DNA of 64,000 nucleotides from Lentilactobacillus sp. SPB1-3. Its GTDB lineage: Bacteria > Bacillota > Bacilli > Lactobacillales > Lactobacillaceae. Position 1 is the first letter of the stretch. Each line of letters opens with the position of its first letter. Made by a program: the position numbers and the translations under genes. The stretch is from NCBI RefSeq assembly GCF_026913205.2, contig NZ_CP168151.1:434001-498000 (forward strand). The letters run 5' to 3'. The notes beneath the pieces were generated by a model. That model was not told where the DNA came from. It saw only the letters and a program-made list of their open reading frames with translations, and searched no databases. Below, piece by piece: positions 62,134-64,000 of this stretch.

Positions 62134-64000
62134 ATGACTGCAATAACCCATTTTTATGAGACATTCCAACCAGAACATTACGACATTTATTTAGACATTA
62201 ACCGGGGACAAAAACAATTTAGTGGTAAAACTACAATTGCCGGGGAAGCTAAATCAGAAAAAATTTCGATTCACCAAAAATTTCTAAACATCGAAGAAGT
62301 CCAAGTCGATGGCAAGAGCGTTCAATTCACCAAGGATGATGACAACGATGCATTTTACGTTGAAGCTGGTAAAACCGGTGATATTAAGGTTACAATTTCT
62401 TATAGTGCCAAATTGACTGACAGTATGATGGGGATTTATCCTTCATACTATGAAGTTGATGGTCAAAAGAAACAAATTATCGGTACTCAGTTTGAAACTA
62501 CATTTGCTCGTCAAGCCTTTCCTTCAGTTGATGAACCAGAAGCCAAGGCCACTTTTGACCTAGCAATTAGGTTTGATGAACAACCTGGGGAAACAATTTT
62601 GGCTAATATGCCTGAAGTCAAAGAAGAAAATGGTGTTCATTACTTTGATACCACAGTTAGAATGTCAACTTATCTAATTGCATTTGCTTTTGGTGATTTA
62701 CAAAGTAAAACAACGACTACTAAGAGCGGAGTTAAGGTTGGCGTATTTGGTACAAAAGCACATAAAGCAAATGAACTAGACTTTGCCTTAGATATCGCCA
62801 AACGGTCAATTGAATTTTATGAAGACTTCTATCAAACACCATATCCACTACCACATTCATGGCAATTAGCATTACCTGACTTCTCAGCTGGCGCCATGGA
62901 AAACTGGGGCTTAGTAACTTACCGAGAAGCTTACCTATTACTAGACCCTGACAACACATCTCTAGAGACTAAACAAGTGGTTGCAACTGTGATTGCTCAC
63001 GAACTTGCTCACCAATGGTTCGGTGATTTAGTAACTATGAAGTGGTGGGATGATCTATGGTTGAATGAAAGTTTTGCTAACATGATGGAATATGTTTCAA
63101 TTGATGCAATTGAACCTGATTGGCACATTTGGGAATTATTCCAAACTTCAGATGCCCCAATGGCATTGCAACGTGACGCTACTGATGGTGTTCAACCAGT
63201 TCACGTGGAAGTTAATAATCCAGCAGAAATTGATGCTTTGTTTGATTCAGCAATTGTTTATGCTAAGGGTGCCAGAATGTTGGTTATGGTCCGCGCATTA
63301 TTAGGCGATGATAACCTAAGAAAAGGTTTGAAGAACTACTTTGCTGCTCATAAATTCGATAACGCTAAGGGGGCTGATCTATGGTCAGCACTTGGGGATG
63401 CTTCTGGATTAGACGTTGGTAGTATTATGAACTCATGGCTTGAACAACCTGGATACCCAGTTGTTGAAGCAAAAGTCGAAAACGGCGATTTAATTATTTC
63501 TCAACAACAATTCTTTATTGGTGAAGGTAAAGAAGCAGACCGACAATGGCAAATTCCACTTAATAGTAATTACGAAGTTGCTCCTGAAATTTTTGCCGAT
63601 AAGACAATTAATCTTGGCAATTATGAAGAACTTCGTCAACAAAATGGTAAACCATTCAGAGTTAACGTTGGCAACAATTCTCACTTTATCGTGAAGTACG
63701 ATGAAACATTGTTAAATGATATTTTGGCTAGTGTTACCGAGTTGGCCCCAATTGACCAACTCCAAGTATTACAAGACTTACGTTTATTAGCTGAAGGTCG
63801 CCAAATTTCATATGCAAGCATCGTGCCATTGCTAGGTAATTTTGCTGATAGCAAGTCTAATATCGTTAATGCAATCTTGTACTCAATTGCCGGCGATTTA
63901 CGTAAGTTCGTGACTCCGGGTTCTGCCGAAGAGGATACTTTGCGTAAGTTATACGATAAATTAAGCAACAAGCAAGTTGCTCGCCTAGGTTGGCAATTAA
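62134..64000 (+). CDS. pepN: Aminopeptidase N (lysyl aminopeptidase), 3' end beyond the window
   Basis: The frame from ATG 62134 (AAGGAG 6 nt upstream) is open to the window edge, giving 622 residues of an expected 840 or so. M1 family metallopeptidase: GAMEN exopeptidase motif at 253-257 and zinc site HELAH at 289-293 followed by the distal Glu in LWLNESFANMMEY. It starts TAITHFYETFQPEHYDIYLD, typical of lactobacillar PepN. It removes N-terminal amino acids from a wide range of peptides in the cytoplasm. Confidence 0.95.
   Translation, partial: MTAITHFYETFQPEHYDIYLDINRGQKQFSGKTTIAGEAKSEKISIHQKFLNIEEVQVDGKSVQFTKDDDNDAFYVEAGKTGDIKVTISYSAKLTDSMMGIYPSYYEVDGQKKQIIGTQFETTFARQAFPSVDEPEAKATFDLAIRFDEQPGETILANMPEVKEENGVHYFDTTVRMSTYLIAFAFGDLQSKTTTTKSGVKVGVFGTKAHKANELDFALDIAKRSIEFYEDFYQTPYPLPHSWQLALPDFSAGAMENWGLVTYREAYLLLDPDNTSLETKQVVATVIAHELAHQWFGDLVTMKWWDDLWLNESFANMMEYVSIDAIEPDWHIWELFQTSDAPMALQRDATDGVQPVHVEVNNPAEIDALFDSAIVYAKGARMLVMVRALLGDDNLRKGLKNYFAAHKFDNAKGADLWSALGDASGLDVGSIMNSWLEQPGYPVVEAKVENGDLIISQQQFFIGEGKEADRQWQIPLNSNYEVAPEIFADKTINLGNYEELRQQNGKPFRVNVGNNSHFIVKYDETLLNDILASVTELAPIDQLQVLQDLRLLAEGRQISYASIVPLLGNFADSKSNIVNAILYSIAGDLRKFVTPGSAEEDTLRKLYDKLSNKQVARLGWQL

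Noticed and set aside
1-64000. CRISPR arrays, tRNA or rRNA genes, insertion sequences
   Set aside because: No regularly spaced repeats, no cloverleaf or rRNA stretch, and no transposase frame was noticed on either strand; a covariance or IS search would be needed to exclude short remnants.

Overview
The window is a low-GC Gram-positive chromosome segment of Lactobacillaceae type. This rests on strong GGAGG ribosome sites with ATG/TTG/GTG starts, the PepI/PepX/PepN/PepD peptidase set with an Opp oligopeptide importer, an LDH-family enzyme, and a complete citrate lyase cluster. I cannot fix the genus from sequence alone; a Companilactobacillus-like lactobacillus would fit.

Layout. 1-5.8 kb: tail of an ABC exporter, CPBP protease and VOC protein, an ABC-F protein, a cyclophilin and an MFS exporter. 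6-9.4 kb: proline iminopeptidase and PepX. 9.5-13.8 kb: Na+/H+ antiporter, Nudix hydrolase, guanylate-kinase-like protein, Fur regulator, and a Ser/Thr-rich secreted protein with a membrane partner. 14-17 kb: glutamine-type ABC importer with a structured leader. 17.1-19.8 kb: amino-acid permease and HflX. 20.2-26 kb: oppABCDF. 26-32.8 kb: phosphoglycerate-mutase-like protein, HelD, a CorA-like transporter lacking the GMN motif, pantothenate kinase and GMP synthase.

32.9-43.5 kb is an AT-rich defence island directly downstream of guaA. Its rightward arm is one tightly packed cluster: an MmeI-like adenine DNA methyltransferase (frameshifted near its C-terminus), a two-TM SLATT protein, a CD-NTase (SMODS) with an AGS-C sensor domain, an SF2 helicase, a T5orf172/GIY-YIG nuclease and a RES-domain protein. 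This looks like a CBASS-type nucleotide-signalling pair built into a methylase-helicase-nuclease unit, with a candidate NAD+-depleting protein at the end. The leftward arm is an ApeA-like HEPN protein coupled to a small ArpU/sigma-region-4-like protein. A perfect 25-bp-stem bidirectional terminator separates the arms.

43.7-47.4 kb: C69 dipeptidase and two secreted cell-wall-type cysteine peptidases. 47.7-58.7 kb is a citrate module: an LDH-fold dehydrogenase carrying the malate-dehydrogenase-type Arg in its specificity loop, a DASS di/tricarboxylate transporter, an alpha/beta hydrolase, a divergent SorC/CitI regulator, then citM-citC-citD-citE-citF and, after a hairpin, citX-citG. Citrate would be imported and cleaved to acetate and oxaloacetate; CitM would decarboxylate oxaloacetate to pyruvate, and the LDH-like enzyme may reduce it to malate. 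58.7-64 kb: DUF1836, DegV, MarR with a rhodanese, a small protein, HIT hydrolase, and the start of pepN, which runs off the window.
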